DNA of 42,471 bases. It comes from Thermoguttaceae bacterium. GTDB lineage: Bacteria; Planctomycetota; Planctomycetia; Pirellulales; Thermoguttaceae. Both the position numbers and the translations under genes were made by a program. The stretch spans positions 1-42,471 of the forward strand of contig JAQVHZ010000016.1 of assembly GCA_028695965.1 (NCBI GenBank). Reading direction: 5' to 3'. Position 1 is the stretch's first letter, and the number at the start of each line of letters is the position of its first letter. Shown piece after piece: positions 15,588 through 24,893 of this stretch. The notes below the pieces were generated by a model. It was not told the origin of the DNA and ran no database searches. It saw only the letters and a program-made list of their open reading frames with translations.

Positions 15588-18338
15588 ATGACTCGTTTCG
15601 ACGATTCGTTTTCTTGCAAAAGACGCTCGCATTCACACTTGTCTTCAAGGGTTTCCGCGCTTTGCCGCGCGAGCGCTTTTGCGTTCAGCGCAGCAATAGG
15701 TCTTGCGGCGGGCGCTTGGAGCTCCAGCGCTTTTTCGGCGACTTACGGATACGGTTCTTCTCCTTCTTCAGTTTCTGCGGCGGCAAAATCTCCCTATCTC
15801 GCGGCGCAGCGTCAACAAGCGCAATATCAGCAGCAAGTTCAGGCGCAACAGCACGCTCAAGCGCAGCAACGCGTCCAAGCGCAGCAATACGCCCAGGCGC
15901 GGCAGGCTCAAGCGCAACAAGCTCAGCGCCCGCAAGCGTCGCCGAACTTCTTTTCGGGTCTATGGGGCGGAAATTCGTCGTCGAGCCAACAGGCGTCCGG
16001 CGGTAAGCAGCGCCTTGCCGCGCCGAGTCTGGCGCGACCCTCGGAACCGCAGCGCAATAACGTGTTTGGGCTGCAGCCTCGGTTCCAGCGCTCGCCGCAG
16101 CAATTCGCGTCGCAGCAGCGTCAACCCGCTCAAGCGCAGCGTCCGTTAGCGGCGCTCGCCCTAAACCGTTCGAACGCCGCTCCTCAATCCGGGCGGCAAG
16201 GGACGGCGCCGAGCGCCGAGTCGTTAGCTCAGGCGTCGACCGACCTGACCGAAGGGCGCGAGCTCTTGACGCGCATTCCTTGGGACGCGCTCTCGCCCAA
16301 GGCGAAAGAAAAGATCCAACATCTTGCGGCGTCTCCCACAATCTACCGGCGTCTCCCCATGGCGGGAGGACGCTGCAATCCCGAATTGTTCGACTTTTTC
16401 CTCTCGCACCCGAACGGAGTCGTCGAATTATGGCGCGCAATGGGATACGAAGATATCGAAATGCTCGCCGAGGCTCCTAATCTCTATTCGGTAAAAGAGC
16501 GCAAGGGCTCTTACGGCAAAGTCCAGATACTGTACCAAGATACCGAACTGACGCTCGCGTACTGCGCGGGCTCCTATCGCGGTCCGGCGTTCTGGCGGCC
16601 GATGAACGGCGAAATGTTTTTGGTTCTGCAAACGCGCTACACTGAAGACGCGAACAAAACCCCGTTCGTCGTCTGCCGACTCGACGCCTTTGCCGACTTG
16701 CGGGAACCTGGCGCCGAACTCTTAGCGCGCGCGTTCAGCGCCGCGATCGGCAAAATTGCCGACTCGAATTTCGAACAAACGCTCGCGTTTATCGACAGCG
16801 TTTCGCAATCGATAGAAACAAATCCGGAAGAATTCCAACAAGTCGTGTTGAGCTTGCAGGGTCTTTCGCCGGAAGCGCGCGGTATCTTAGCGGCTAAAGC
16901 CGCGCGCGTCGGCGGTCAAGCGGACGCGCGCCGACGCGGTCAGGTCGTCGAGTATCAGCTCCTGCCGAAGATGAATTTGCCGACGTCGACGTACGCGAGA
17001 ATCCTCGCGAGAGGAAATCAACCGGTCGCGCCGAGAGCAAGCGCTCCCGCGCCCGATTCCGAGCTGCCGAGCGCGTTCTCTGCGGATTCCGGCTCGTTGG
17101 CGTCGAGCGGCGCGCCTTCGCGAAGCGCCTCGTTGGGTCGGTCGATCAAGTTCAACCGCAATTCAATATTGCCAAGCGACGATTTCTCGCTCGCCGACTC
17201 TGAAGACGATTTCGAATCGTCGATCGAATGGGACGACGAGCCTTCCGCGACCAAAGTCTACGCGTCGAAGGGTCCGCCGATGGCGTCGGGATCGTCCCTT
17301 GCGAGAGTCGGCGCCAAGCCGTCGACGCATTCTGCGGCGATGAGCCTGCTCGACGAACAAGAAAGCCGACTCGCGCCGAGCTATAGCCGACCCCGTCTGG
17401 ACACGTTGAAGACCGTCGACGAGGACGACGACGAGGACGACGACGAGGATTTCAACTTGGCTGCCGACGACGTCGCGATCGCGATCGACGACGAAGACGA
17501 CTTAGCGCTGGACGACGAAGAGCTCGCGCTAGACGATTCGTTTGACGTAGGAGATTCGAGCGACCTTGTCGCGATGCCCGCGGCGCTCTCCACAGAGGTC
17601 GGCAAGCCGAACGCGTTGGCAAACGACGCGCCTGCTGAAGCCGTCGCCGCCGCGCCGCTCGTTAGTACCGAAGAAGACGAATTCGACAATTCCGACTTGA
17701 TCTTCCTCGATTTCCCCGAGGAAATGGAATTCGAAGAAGATTTCGAAGAAAACGCGGCGGAATTATCGACGCCCGAAACGGCGAACGACGAGCCGCTCGT
17801 TATCGATTTCGAAGAACTTGGGGACGAAGAAGCGTCCGTTTCCAACGCTCTTGCCGACGACGAGCCCTTTGTTGTCGTCGCGCGTGAAAATGCCGCCGAC
17901 GCCGAAAAAACCGAAGCGGAATTTACCGCGCCGAGCGCAAGCAAAGCTAACCAAGAGACCGTCGACAAGGCGTCAAAGTCGGGAGAATCCTTCGAGATTC
18001 GCAACCAGAAATCGGGCTGGACTCCCGTTGTGGGCAATAGCAAACCGCGCGCGCCAAAAAAAGTTGAAAAAGTCGCAATGAACGTCGAGCCGCGCGCGAA
18101 CGCGCGGGCTAAGAGCGACGCCTCCTCCTCATGGAGCGGCGCAAGCGACGAGCGGGCGCCAAGCGCTCTTCCTTCGAAATTCGTTACGCGCCATTATACG
18201 CGCGCCGAGGTTGACGAGAAGGTTCTGGGAGAAGCGAAGACGTTGGCGACCTTCGACGCCGACTGGGAAGAACCGGAACGCGTTACGCCGATTAATTCCT
18301 CCGACTCGCCCACTGTTAAAAAGCCGAGTAAAGATTGA
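15588..18338 (+). CDS. Large exported protein with Gln/Ala-rich and acidic regions; function unknown
   Basis: 916 residues from ATG 15588, preferred over 15558 because AGAGGA lies just upstream. A long signal-like segment at about 20-50 (SAFAFSAAIGLAAGAW...AFSA) precedes a Gln/Ala repeat tract at about 75-115 (units like AQQHAQ, AQQRVQ). A folded central domain at about 215-460 has conserved-looking pieces: RIPWDALSPKAKEKIQHL, PMAGGRCNPELFDFFLSHPNGVVELWRAMGY and GPAFWRPMNGEMFLVLQTRYTE. The C-terminal half is acidic and probably disordered, with DEDDDEDDDED near residue 610 and several repeated E/D-rich motifs. It ends in a basic segment. The central domain looks globular and may be a planctomycete-specific family; I do not recognise it. 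A strong terminator follows. Confidence 0.75.
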   Translation: MTRFDDSFSCKRRSHSHLSSRVSALCRASAFAFSAAIGLAAGAWSSSAFSATYGYGSSPSSVSAAAKSPYLAAQRQQAQYQQQVQAQQHAQAQQRVQAQQYAQARQAQAQQAQRPQASPNFFSGLWGGNSSSSQQASGGKQRLAAPSLARPSEPQRNNVFGLQPRFQRSPQQFASQQRQPAQAQRPLAALALNRSNAAPQSGRQGTAPSAESLAQASTDLTEGRELLTRIPWDALSPKAKEKIQHLAASPTIYRRLPMAGGRCNPELFDFFLSHPNGVVELWRAMGYEDIEMLAEAPNLYSVKERKGSYGKVQILYQDTELTLAYCAGSYRGPAFWRPMNGEMFLVLQTRYTEDANKTPFVVCRLDAFADLREPGAELLARAFSAAIGKIADSNFEQTLAFIDSVSQSIETNPEEFQQVVLSLQGLSPEARGILAAKAARVGGQADARRRGQVVEYQLLPKMNLPTSTYARILARGNQPVAPRASAPAPDSELPSAFSADSGSLASSGAPSRSASLGRSIKFNRNSILPSDDFSLADSEDDFESSIEWDDEPSATKVYASKGPPMASGSSLARVGAKPSTHSAAMSLLDEQESRLAPSYSRPRLDTLKTVDEDDDEDDDEDFNLAADDVAIAIDDEDDLALDDEELALDDSFDVGDSSDLVAMPAALSTEVGKPNALANDAPAEAVAAAPLVSTEEDEFDNSDLIFLDFPEEMEFEEDFEENAAELSTPETANDEPLVIDFEELGDEEASVSNALADDEPFVVVARENAADAEKTEAEFTAPSASKANQETVDKASKSGESFEIRNQKSGWTPVVGNSKPRAPKKVEKVAMNVEPRANARAKSDASSSWSGASDERAPSALPSKFVTRHYTRAEVDEKVLGEAKTLATFDADWEEPERVTPINSSDSPTVKKPSKD

Positions 18339-18364
18339 GACCTTTCGTAAGTTACAAGCGCGTA

Positions 18365-18399
18365 AACGCGGCGTTCTAAGCGCCGCGTTTTTTCTTTTA
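18365..18399 (+). terminator. Terminator of the Gln-rich/acidic protein gene
   Basis: The 9-bp stem aacgcggcg / cgccgcgtt has a 7-base loop and is followed by ttttttctttt. Confidence 0.85.
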
Positions 18400-18423
18400 G
18401 CGCCGACTCCTTTCTTTAAAAAC

Positions 18424-18452
18424 TTGATTTCTATTTTTTCTGCCGCTATAAT
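18424..18452 (+). promoter_or_regulatory. Promoter of the beta-helix protein gene
   Basis: TTGATT and TATAAT are separated by exactly 17 bases; the ATG lies 83 bases further on. Confidence 0.65.
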
Positions 18453-18535
18453 AGCTTGAAGTCGTTTGAAGAACGTTTGCAGCGCGCGGACGTTCCTCGT
18501 TTCCATCACAGCGTCTCCTACTGAAAAGAGTTTCC

Positions 18536-20341
18536 ATGTCCTATCCCTATATTTTTCGTCGGCTCCGATTTTTTGCCGCTGCGTTTGCGTTCCTTGCCTT
18601 GACGTCTTTTGCCACTGCGGCCGACTACTACGTTGACGCGACGCGCGGGGACGACCTTGCCGCCGGAACGTCCCCCTCAACCGCGTGGAAAACGCTCGAG
18701 CGCGTCTCGACTGCCCCTGAACTTGCCCCGGGCGACGTCGTCAAATTCAAATGCGGCGAGTATTGGCGCGAGGGATTCAGTCCTCAATCAGGGGAGCCGG
18801 ATAAGCCGATTCTGTACACAAGTTACGGTCAGGGCGCCAAGCCGAGTTTCTGGCGCTCGATCGCGCTCGATAAGGAAGAATACTGGCTAAGCGTCGGCGA
18901 AAATCTTTGGGCGACGCGTCCGACGACCGTTCGAACAGTTGGCGACGCCGGCGCCTTCCTTGGCGGCGGAGACTGGAGCTTGCATCAAGAGTCCGGCGCA
19001 AAGGTCAAGCAGACGATTAAGCGCTCGAAGACCGGCGAAAAAACGTACGTGTTCGATTGCGAGAGCTGCGGCGTGAGCGCGAATCATATCCAATGGTGCA
19101 AAGGCTCGTTTCCCGTCGAAAAAGGCAAAAGCTACCGATTGTCGTTCGACGTTCGTTCGACGAAGCCGGTCGTCTTTCACGCGAAGGTTATGAAGAACGG
19201 AGCGCCGTGGACCCAATATGCGTCCGTCGTTCTCGGTCAATTCAAAGCGGACGCGGAATTCTCGCGTCAATCGGCAGTTTTCAAGACGACCGCCGACGCC
19301 GGCGACGCGCGCGTTACCGTCTATCTTGGCGGGCTGCCCGAAGACGTAACGATCGAGATTGCAAATGTTGAAGCGGAAGAAGTCGCCGTCGACTCGTTCG
19401 ACTTCGGAACCGACGTCGGCAACATTATCCTTGACGGCTCCAAAGCCGCGTTCAAGCGCTGGACCCTTGACGATCTGAAAGCGCAAGACGATTTCTGCTT
19501 CGAAAAGTCCGAAGGACGCGTCTGGTTCTATTCGAAAGAGAACCCTGCGAAAGTCTATAAGTCGCTCGAAGCGGCGACGATGCGCCATATCGTCGATCAC
19601 TCGAACGTTCACGACGTCGTCTTCGACGGAATCGACCTGCGTTACGGCGCTGCGCACGGGTTCGGCGGTACTAACAGCAAGCGGATGATTATCCGGAACT
19701 GCGATATAAGCTGGATCGGGGGCGGGGATCAGTACGGTCAAGGGGGCTCCGGCCGCCGCGTTCGGTACGGAAACGGCGTGGAATTCTGGTCGGACGCGGA
19801 AGACAATCTCGTCGAGAACTGCAGGTTCTGGGAAGTTTACGACGCTGCGATCACGAACCAAGGGGCTGGCGAGAATGTCGAGCGAAATATTACTTACCGG
19901 AACAATCTCATCTGGAACTGCGAATATTCCTTCGAATATTGGAACCGAGACGAGAAGTCGATTACGGAAAATATTCTGTTTATCGACAACGTCTGCCTGA
20001 ACGCCGGATACGGCTGGGGCCATGTTCAGCGCCCCGACAAAAACGGCCGCTGCGTGATGTTTTACAGCAACACGGCGCAAACGAAGAATTTCGTCCTGAA
20101 AGGAAACGTCTTTGCAAACGCGACCGAAAGCCTCGTTCGGTCCGACGTCGACTGGACGCCCGAACAGCCAATCTTTACGGAAAACACCTATTGGCAAGAC
20201 GATAAGGAGCTTCCGTACGTCCGCTGGCGCGGAGAAAACTACTTAGAAAAGGGCTTCGACGCCTGGCGTGAACAAGAAGGGCAGGAAAAAGGCGCTAAAA
20301 TTAAGAAGATCGACGTCGACGCGCTCATTCCGGCGCTCTAA
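18536..20341 (+). CDS. Secreted right-handed beta-helix protein (pectate-lyase-like fold)
   Basis: 601 residues. The signal peptide ends at about FATAA-D (residue 30). The mature protein opens with YYVDATRGDDLAAGTSPSTAWKTLERV...PGDVVKFKCGEYWRE, the classic start of right-handed beta-helix proteins (DUF1565/pectin-lyase-like). An inserted jelly-roll, CBM-like segment lies at about 140-285 (YRLSFDVRSTKPVVFHAKV and RVTVYLGGL). Helical rungs resume at about 350-560, with IRNCDISWIGGG, NLVENCRFWEVYDAAITNQG and YRNNLIWNCEYSFEYWNRD. The Asn-rich and Cys-containing turns fit a stacked beta-helix. A polysaccharide lyase or glycosidase role is plausible but no catalytic residues can be assigned. It has its own promoter and ends at a hairpin shared with the convergent gene. 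Confidence 0.8.
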   Translation: MSYPYIFRRLRFFAAAFAFLALTSFATAADYYVDATRGDDLAAGTSPSTAWKTLERVSTAPELAPGDVVKFKCGEYWREGFSPQSGEPDKPILYTSYGQGAKPSFWRSIALDKEEYWLSVGENLWATRPTTVRTVGDAGAFLGGGDWSLHQESGAKVKQTIKRSKTGEKTYVFDCESCGVSANHIQWCKGSFPVEKGKSYRLSFDVRSTKPVVFHAKVMKNGAPWTQYASVVLGQFKADAEFSRQSAVFKTTADAGDARVTVYLGGLPEDVTIEIANVEAEEVAVDSFDFGTDVGNIILDGSKAAFKRWTLDDLKAQDDFCFEKSEGRVWFYSKENPAKVYKSLEAATMRHIVDHSNVHDVVFDGIDLRYGAAHGFGGTNSKRMIIRNCDISWIGGGDQYGQGGSGRRVRYGNGVEFWSDAEDNLVENCRFWEVYDAAITNQGAGENVERNITYRNNLIWNCEYSFEYWNRDEKSITENILFIDNVCLNAGYGWGHVQRPDKNGRCVMFYSNTAQTKNFVLKGNVFANATESLVRSDVDWTPEQPIFTENTYWQDDKELPYVRWRGENYLEKGFDAWREQEGQEKGAKIKKIDVDALIPAL

Positions 20342-20363
20342 TCGACGCCTGAACGCATAACAA

Positions 20364-20394
20364 GAGCGCCGCGTTCTTTCTCTCCGCGGCGCTC
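20364..20394. terminator. Hairpin between two convergent genes
   Basis: The 10-bp GC-rich stem gagcgccgcg / cgcggcgctc lies between stops at 20341 and 20402. T tracts are weak on both sides. Confidence 0.55.
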
Positions 20395-20401
20395 AATTCG
20401 T

Positions 20402-23400
20402 TCAGTCGTTGTGCGTCATTGATTCCACGCTCACCTTTTGCGTGTCGAGCTGGTAGGTCGCGCGCGTGAACTCGGCGAGCGTCTCGCGCTGAGCGCCTTG
20501 AAATTTCTGGCGGTAGATCGCCGCTTTGTTCGAGTTCGAGCCCGAAAGAACAACGAGATTCTTTTTCGACGCGTAACTGAGCGAATCGCACAGTCCTGTA
20601 ATATCCTTCTGCTTGAACAGGACGTTCTTTCGAACCGTCAATTCGACGTCCTGCCCTTCTTCAGCGCCGACATTTTTAAAGACGCGCATATACGCTTCGT
20701 CTCCTTCGATATAGGAGGCGCCTTCCGGACGACGATCGGGCGAGTTCACGTCAAGAGCCGCGTCTGGATCGGCGACCGTCGCAAAGACCGCGTGGACGCC
20801 GTTGGCGATCGAGCCCTCTTGGTTCGTAACAGAGCCGACCACGTCCCCTTGGAACCGCGCGTGAACCTTTGTCCATTGCGGTTCCTTCGGCGCTGAGCTT
20901 GGCTCTTGCGCGCTCGGCTCAGACGCGTTTGGGGCAAGGGAGCTCGTCGAGCCTCCGCTCGACGGGATAGTCGCGCGCAGTTCGCCGCCCCCTGTTGCGA
21001 CAAACTCGCCGGAGGCGACGCTGTAGCTCAGATTCTTCACGAACGCGCGATAGAACGCTTCGCGCCGATCGACGGCGTCCGGCTTCGGAGGCGCAAGGAC
21101 TTCAATATTGACCAACCGCCCCGGCGCGCCAACGCAATCGATCGTGCTGACGTCAAGCTTCTCTTTGTTGTTAATATCAAAATCAAAGATCGAGAGCGGG
21201 TTCTTCAGCGTCAACGCGACTTCCGGACTCGAAAGACGTTGTTTGTCCTGAGCGACGACGACGTATTTGTCGTTTTGAGAAAGGAAGCGCAATTTCAGCC
21301 CGTCAAACTGCATCGAGTCGGACCAGTCGACGATAATCGGGGCGTCCGAAATGAACTGGCCAAAATCGGAATGTTGGCTAGCCTTGACGTCGACAGGCGC
21401 CGTCATCTTCAAAACGCCCTGCCCTAGAACTTGAAAGAAGTTCTGTTGGACGTCGATCGTAACGTCGTGCCCGTTGAGCGCGAGTTTTTCGGTCCTGAAA
21501 GCCGCCGGCTTGCTCGGAGCGCCGAGCAGCCGTAATTTAATCGCGTCCTTCTTCATCGGATTATCGATCTGCACGGCGTCCGCGCGTATTTCCATCGTGT
21601 CGAGCTCGGACTCCGGTTCTTTTTCGAATAACGAGACGTCGCCGAAGAGAGTAAGCTGCGTCGCCTCGACATCCGGCCCGTTCCTGCCCTCGCGAAAACG
21701 CAGCAGACATCGAATTTCCAACTTGTTGGCGCCAATTTGAAAGACGGTGGGGTCGTCGGCGTTCGTCAGTTGGCTCAGCGCGGACGCCTCGCCCGTTTTC
21801 TCGTCGACGAATTTGCCGAGCGCGCCTTCGCCTGAGTTCAGAGCTCCTTGCTCCTCCTGGATCGACTCGAATCTAACGGCGACCGAATCGGCAATATTCG
21901 CCTTAACGCGCTGCGAATCTAAGGCGACGTTCTTTCGGAAGTCGACGAGAATCGGCTTCATCTCTTCCAACGCTTTCACCGAGAAGCTGGGCGGGCGCGC
22001 CTCTTTTTCTGCGTCCGGTCGATTTTGTTCCGGCGTCTGACCTAACCTGCACCAGAAATCTCCTTCTTCGGCAAAGAAAGAACCCATGCCGTCCGCGACA
22101 AAAGAGACGGCGCCTGAGGACGTTACCTTCAAATACCCGTCGCGTTCCGGAGTAGGCGCGGCAAAGAGCCCTTCTTCCCAAGTCGCCATAACCGGCTGGA
22201 TCGCACCGTCTTCGTCGAGAATATTCGCTTGCAGGCGTCCGCGCTGTCCGGCGACGACGCTTTCGATTTCGCCAAGCGCGTTTAGTTGGGTCTGAATATG
22301 TTTGGACGTAAAATCCAAATCGCTCTTGGGGGTCGACTGCGTGATTCGAACAAGCCCTTCTTCGCTCGACGCCAGATCGACGACGTGGTCGAGCATATCG
22401 TAGCGAATCTCGTCCGCTTCGAGCTGCATATTCGTTTGGAAATCGCGCGCAATAACGGGGCCGTCTTCTCCGCGCAGCGCGCGCACGGTCGTCGGGACGA
22501 GACGCTGGAGCGCTCCGGTAACGCGCTTGCGCGCAAGGGCGTCGCGGACTTCTTCATGCTGTTCCACGAACTCCGAGAGGTTTGCGTCCTGTAAGTAGAA
22601 GTAGAGCGTGTCGCAGAAAAGCTGATTTGTGCGGTACCCGTCTCGGTATCCGACGATTTCGACGTCTCTGTTAAACCGGACGCACCATCCCCCGACGACG
22701 TTGCTGTTGGTCGAGAAATAGAGGCCGCCTTTACACCGCGCTTCGACATAGACGTTCTCGACGCTCTCCTCGTCCAAAAGCTCGCCGTCTTGACTTTGCG
22801 CCGCGTCTTCTTCAGAAACAGAATCGGAATCCGATTCATCCACGGCGCCCATAATCGTCTTAAAGGAGTCGCCGTAGAACTTCAAACAGCCGTCTAATTC
22901 ATTGAGGTGTATGCCTTTAAGCGAGACGCCAAGACCGAGGTTGCCTTTGGCGGCAAGTTCGTCGATTTTGGCATGAGGATCGTCGGGATTGCCAGACGCC
23001 GCAGCGACGTTTTTCTCCTGCGCAAAACTTTTTTTGGAATTGGACGAAAGGGGCAGCGGCGTCTCCAGGTCGATCGTAAGCCCCTTCCCCGCGCCGGAAT
23101 TCGGCCCGATATGAAAAGAGACGTCAAAGTTCGTGTGGATCTGGGTCGCGTTGAAGACGACGTCCCGCGTTCGGAACAGGACGTCCGCGTCGCCAATCTT
23201 CGCGCGCAGGACGACTTCGCCGCGCATTCTGCCGAAATCGAATTTAGAAACGTCGTACGCCGCCGCCGCGCTGGACGCCTGTTTGACGATATCGACGATC
23301 GGATCCACAAAAGTCAGCTCGATTTTTTCAACCGATTCGAAAACGAGCGCGTGCTCAACCCATTCTTCTTCGGAGACGCCGGGAGCCCGCTCGTCAAGAA

Positions 23401-23725
23401 AGACGATCGAACAAGCGTTCAAGCCGACGGTCTTCTGGTCGGGCGAAAGTTCCGCCTCGCCTTTGAAGAGAAAAAAAGTCTTTCTGTCGTTCGGTATGAA
23501 GAGGCTGGCGGAGGTGCGGCGCCAGTCGTTCGGATCGGGGAAGAGCGGAAGCAGCTCCGGGGCTCTGCTCTCGATGAGATCTTTGCCGTCGCTGGGACGT
23601 TCATAAGCGTTGCGCGTCCCTGGCTCCGGCTTGTAGTATTCGACAAACGCCCAGTTGTATACAAGCGCAAGAACGCTCATGGTCGCCAAAGAGACAAAGA
23701 TAATTGTTAAATGGCGGGACGACAT
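20402..23725 (-). CDS. Large membrane-anchored protein resembling LptC/LptA (OstA-like) repeats
   Basis: 1107 residues. One N-terminal span at about 7-27 (LTIIFVSLATMSVLALVYNW) is followed by a very long, beta-rich extracytoplasmic region with no further spans. Several segments look like the beta-jellyroll strands of LptC/LptA/OstA: GEVVLRAKIGDADVLFRTRDVVFNATQ near 175-205, SNVVGGWCVRFNRDVEIVGYRDGYRTNQLFCDTLYFYLQD near 350-390, and FQGDVVGSVTNQEGSI near 965. The C-terminus DVELTVRKNVLFKQKDITGLCDSLSYASKKNLVVLSG closely matches the LptA pattern of a coloured strand followed by a define-the-derivative strand. The start is certain, with AAGGAGG six bases upstream. The likely role is lipid or LPS transport across the periplasm as a single-chain bridge; this is inference. 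No other lpt genes are adjacent. Confidence 0.6.
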   Translation of the reverse strand: MSSRHLTIIFVSLATMSVLALVYNWAFVEYYKPEPGTRNAYERPSDGKDLIESRAPELLPLFPDPNDWRRTSASLFIPNDRKTFFLFKGEAELSPDQKTVGLNACSIVFLDERAPGVSEEEWVEHALVFESVEKIELTFVDPIVDIVKQASSAAAAYDVSKFDFGRMRGEVVLRAKIGDADVLFRTRDVVFNATQIHTNFDVSFHIGPNSGAGKGLTIDLETPLPLSSNSKKSFAQEKNVAAASGNPDDPHAKIDELAAKGNLGLGVSLKGIHLNELDGCLKFYGDSFKTIMGAVDESDSDSVSEEDAAQSQDGELLDEESVENVYVEARCKGGLYFSTNSNVVGGWCVRFNRDVEIVGYRDGYRTNQLFCDTLYFYLQDANLSEFVEQHEEVRDALARKRVTGALQRLVPTTVRALRGEDGPVIARDFQTNMQLEADEIRYDMLDHVVDLASSEEGLVRITQSTPKSDLDFTSKHIQTQLNALGEIESVVAGQRGRLQANILDEDGAIQPVMATWEEGLFAAPTPERDGYLKVTSSGAVSFVADGMGSFFAEEGDFWCRLGQTPEQNRPDAEKEARPPSFSVKALEEMKPILVDFRKNVALDSQRVKANIADSVAVRFESIQEEQGALNSGEGALGKFVDEKTGEASALSQLTNADDPTVFQIGANKLEIRCLLRFREGRNGPDVEATQLTLFGDVSLFEKEPESELDTMEIRADAVQIDNPMKKDAIKLRLLGAPSKPAAFRTEKLALNGHDVTIDVQQNFFQVLGQGVLKMTAPVDVKASQHSDFGQFISDAPIIVDWSDSMQFDGLKLRFLSQNDKYVVVAQDKQRLSSPEVALTLKNPLSIFDFDINNKEKLDVSTIDCVGAPGRLVNIEVLAPPKPDAVDRREAFYRAFVKNLSYSVASGEFVATGGGELRATIPSSGGSTSSLAPNASEPSAQEPSSAPKEPQWTKVHARFQGDVVGSVTNQEGSIANGVHAVFATVADPDAALDVNSPDRRPEGASYIEGDEAYMRVFKNVGAEEGQDVELTVRKNVLFKQKDITGLCDSLSYASKKNLVVLSGSNSNKAAIYRQKFQGAQRETLAEFTRATYQLDTQKVSVESMTHND

Positions 23726-23764
23726 AAAACCTCCTTGAGCGTTCGACGTTCACACAACCGTAGA

Positions 23765-23792
23765 ACTATAACCTTTTCCAGGTAAAAATCAA
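23765..23792 (-). promoter_or_regulatory. Promoter of the LptC/LptA-like gene
   Basis: On the minus strand TTGATT (23787-23792) and TATAGT (23765-23770) are 16 bases apart, with the ATG 40 bases downstream. Confidence 0.55.
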
Positions 23793-23846
23793 GCGAGAAA
23801 AAGAGACGTCAAGGAAAGCGCAAGAAGGAAGCCAAGAAATAAAAAG

Positions 23847-23917
23847 AGCGTCCGATGGGAGTCGAACCCACAATTGGAGCTTGGGAAGCTACCGTGTTGC
23901 CGCTACACTACGGACGC
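23847..23917 (-). tRNA. trnG: tRNA-Gly (anticodon CCC)
   Basis: The minus strand folds into a full cloverleaf. The acceptor is GCGTCCG/CGGACGC with discriminator T, the D stem GTGT/ACAC, and the anticodon loop TTCCCAA gives CCC (reads GGG). The T arm is GTGGG-TTCGACT-CCCAT. The anticodon stem GTAGC/GCTCC has one mismatch. CCA is not encoded. Confidence 0.9.
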
Positions 23918-23955
23918 ATAAAAAACCATGCTTGCCTAAGCAAAGCGCTCGGTCG

Positions 23956-23983
23956 ATTATAACAAAAGTTTCCCCAAATTCAA
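23956..23983 (-). promoter_or_regulatory. Promoter of tRNA-Gly
   Basis: On the minus strand TTGAAT (23978-23983) and TATAAT (23956-23961) are 16 bases apart, about 40 bases upstream of the tRNA. Confidence 0.6.
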
Positions 23984-24029
23984 GCGTCTTTTGACGATTT
24001 CTCCAGTTTTCTCTTAAAAAGGGTCCCGC

Positions 24030-24057
24030 TTGTTAGATTATCGACATTAGGTACAAT
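24030..24057 (+). promoter_or_regulatory. Promoter of rex
   Basis: TTGTTA and TACAAT are separated by 16 bases, about 77 bases before the ATG. No clear Rex operator palindrome was recognised nearby. Confidence 0.5.
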
Positions 24058-24133
24058 AGAGTGTTGAGAAAGTCAACGCGTCCCGCGTTTATATAAACCC
24101 GCTAAACCATACGTCAATAGGACGTTATGTTCA

Positions 24134-24787
24134 ATGTTCAACGCTAAAAGCCTGCCGGTTCCCAGCATACAACGCCTGCCAAGTTACCTGCGCTTACTCG
24201 AAGAAGCGAAGGCCAAGGGCAAGCACGTCGTTTCCTGCACGCATATTGCCGAGGAACTTGGCCAGCTGAGCGTTCAGGTGCGCAAAGATCTCGCCATCAC
24301 CGGCGTGTCGGGGCGGCCTAAGGTCGGCTACAACATTGACGAGCTCATTAATGCAATTCGGGACTTTCTCGGTTGGAACCAGCAAACCAACGCGTTTCTT
24401 GTCGGCGTCGGTAATTTGGGCTCCGCCATTCTGAACTACGACGGATTCGTAACGCACGGCCTCAATATCGTCGGAGTCTTCGACTCTAACCCCGCGCTGC
24501 GCGGCAAGACGGTCAAAGGGCATACGGTCGTCCCGTTCGACGATATGCTCGAATACGTCGAGACGCTGAAAGAGAACGACGTGTTCGTTAAATTGGGCGT
24601 AATTACCGTGCCCGCGAGCGCGGCGCAAGAAGTCGCCGACAAGCTCGTCCAGATTGGAGTCCGCGCCGTATGGAACTACGCGCCGACCGTCCTGGAACTG
24701 CCGGAGAGCGTTATTTGTGAAAACGTCAAATTGTCAGAAAGCTTTGCCGTCCTAACGAACAGAATGCGCAATCAGGATCGGAGATAA
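24134..24787 (+). CDS. rex: Redox-sensing transcriptional repressor Rex
   Basis: 217 residues, the usual size for Rex. The N-terminal winged helix (about 1-75) includes IPSIQRLPSYLRLLEEA-like sequence, VSCTHIAEELGQLSVQVRKDLAITG and the basic wing GRPKVGYNIDELI. The C-terminal Rossmann domain has the NAD(H) motif GVGNLG at 91-96, followed by VGVFDSNP and VPASAAQEVADKLVQIGVRAVWNYAPT. Rex binds DNA when NADH is low relative to NAD+ and releases it when NADH rises, controlling fermentation and respiration genes. The gene is monocistronic between a promoter and a strong terminator. Its targets cannot be read from this window. Confidence 0.97.
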   Translation: MFNAKSLPVPSIQRLPSYLRLLEEAKAKGKHVVSCTHIAEELGQLSVQVRKDLAITGVSGRPKVGYNIDELINAIRDFLGWNQQTNAFLVGVGNLGSAILNYDGFVTHGLNIVGVFDSNPALRGKTVKGHTVVPFDDMLEYVETLKENDVFVKLGVITVPASAAQEVADKLVQIGVRAVWNYAPTVLELPESVICENVKLSESFAVLTNRMRNQDRR

Positions 24788-24832
24788 AAAGGCAAGCTCT
24801 CCATTGCGCAAAATTCGCGTTTCGTCAATTAA

Positions 24833-24866
24833 CGAGAACCGTCTAAAAGAACGGTTCTCGTTTTTT
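24833..24866 (+). terminator. Terminator of rex
   Basis: The 10-bp stem cgagaaccgt / acggttctcg has an 8-base loop and is followed by six Ts. Confidence 0.9.
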
Positions 24867-24893
24867 ATGGCGACGCCGCTAAGTTTATTTCTA

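Noticed and set aside
17381-18043. Ser-rich minus-strand frame of 220 codons
   Set aside because: Direct antisense shadow of the acidic Asp/Glu tract of the 15588-18338 gene.
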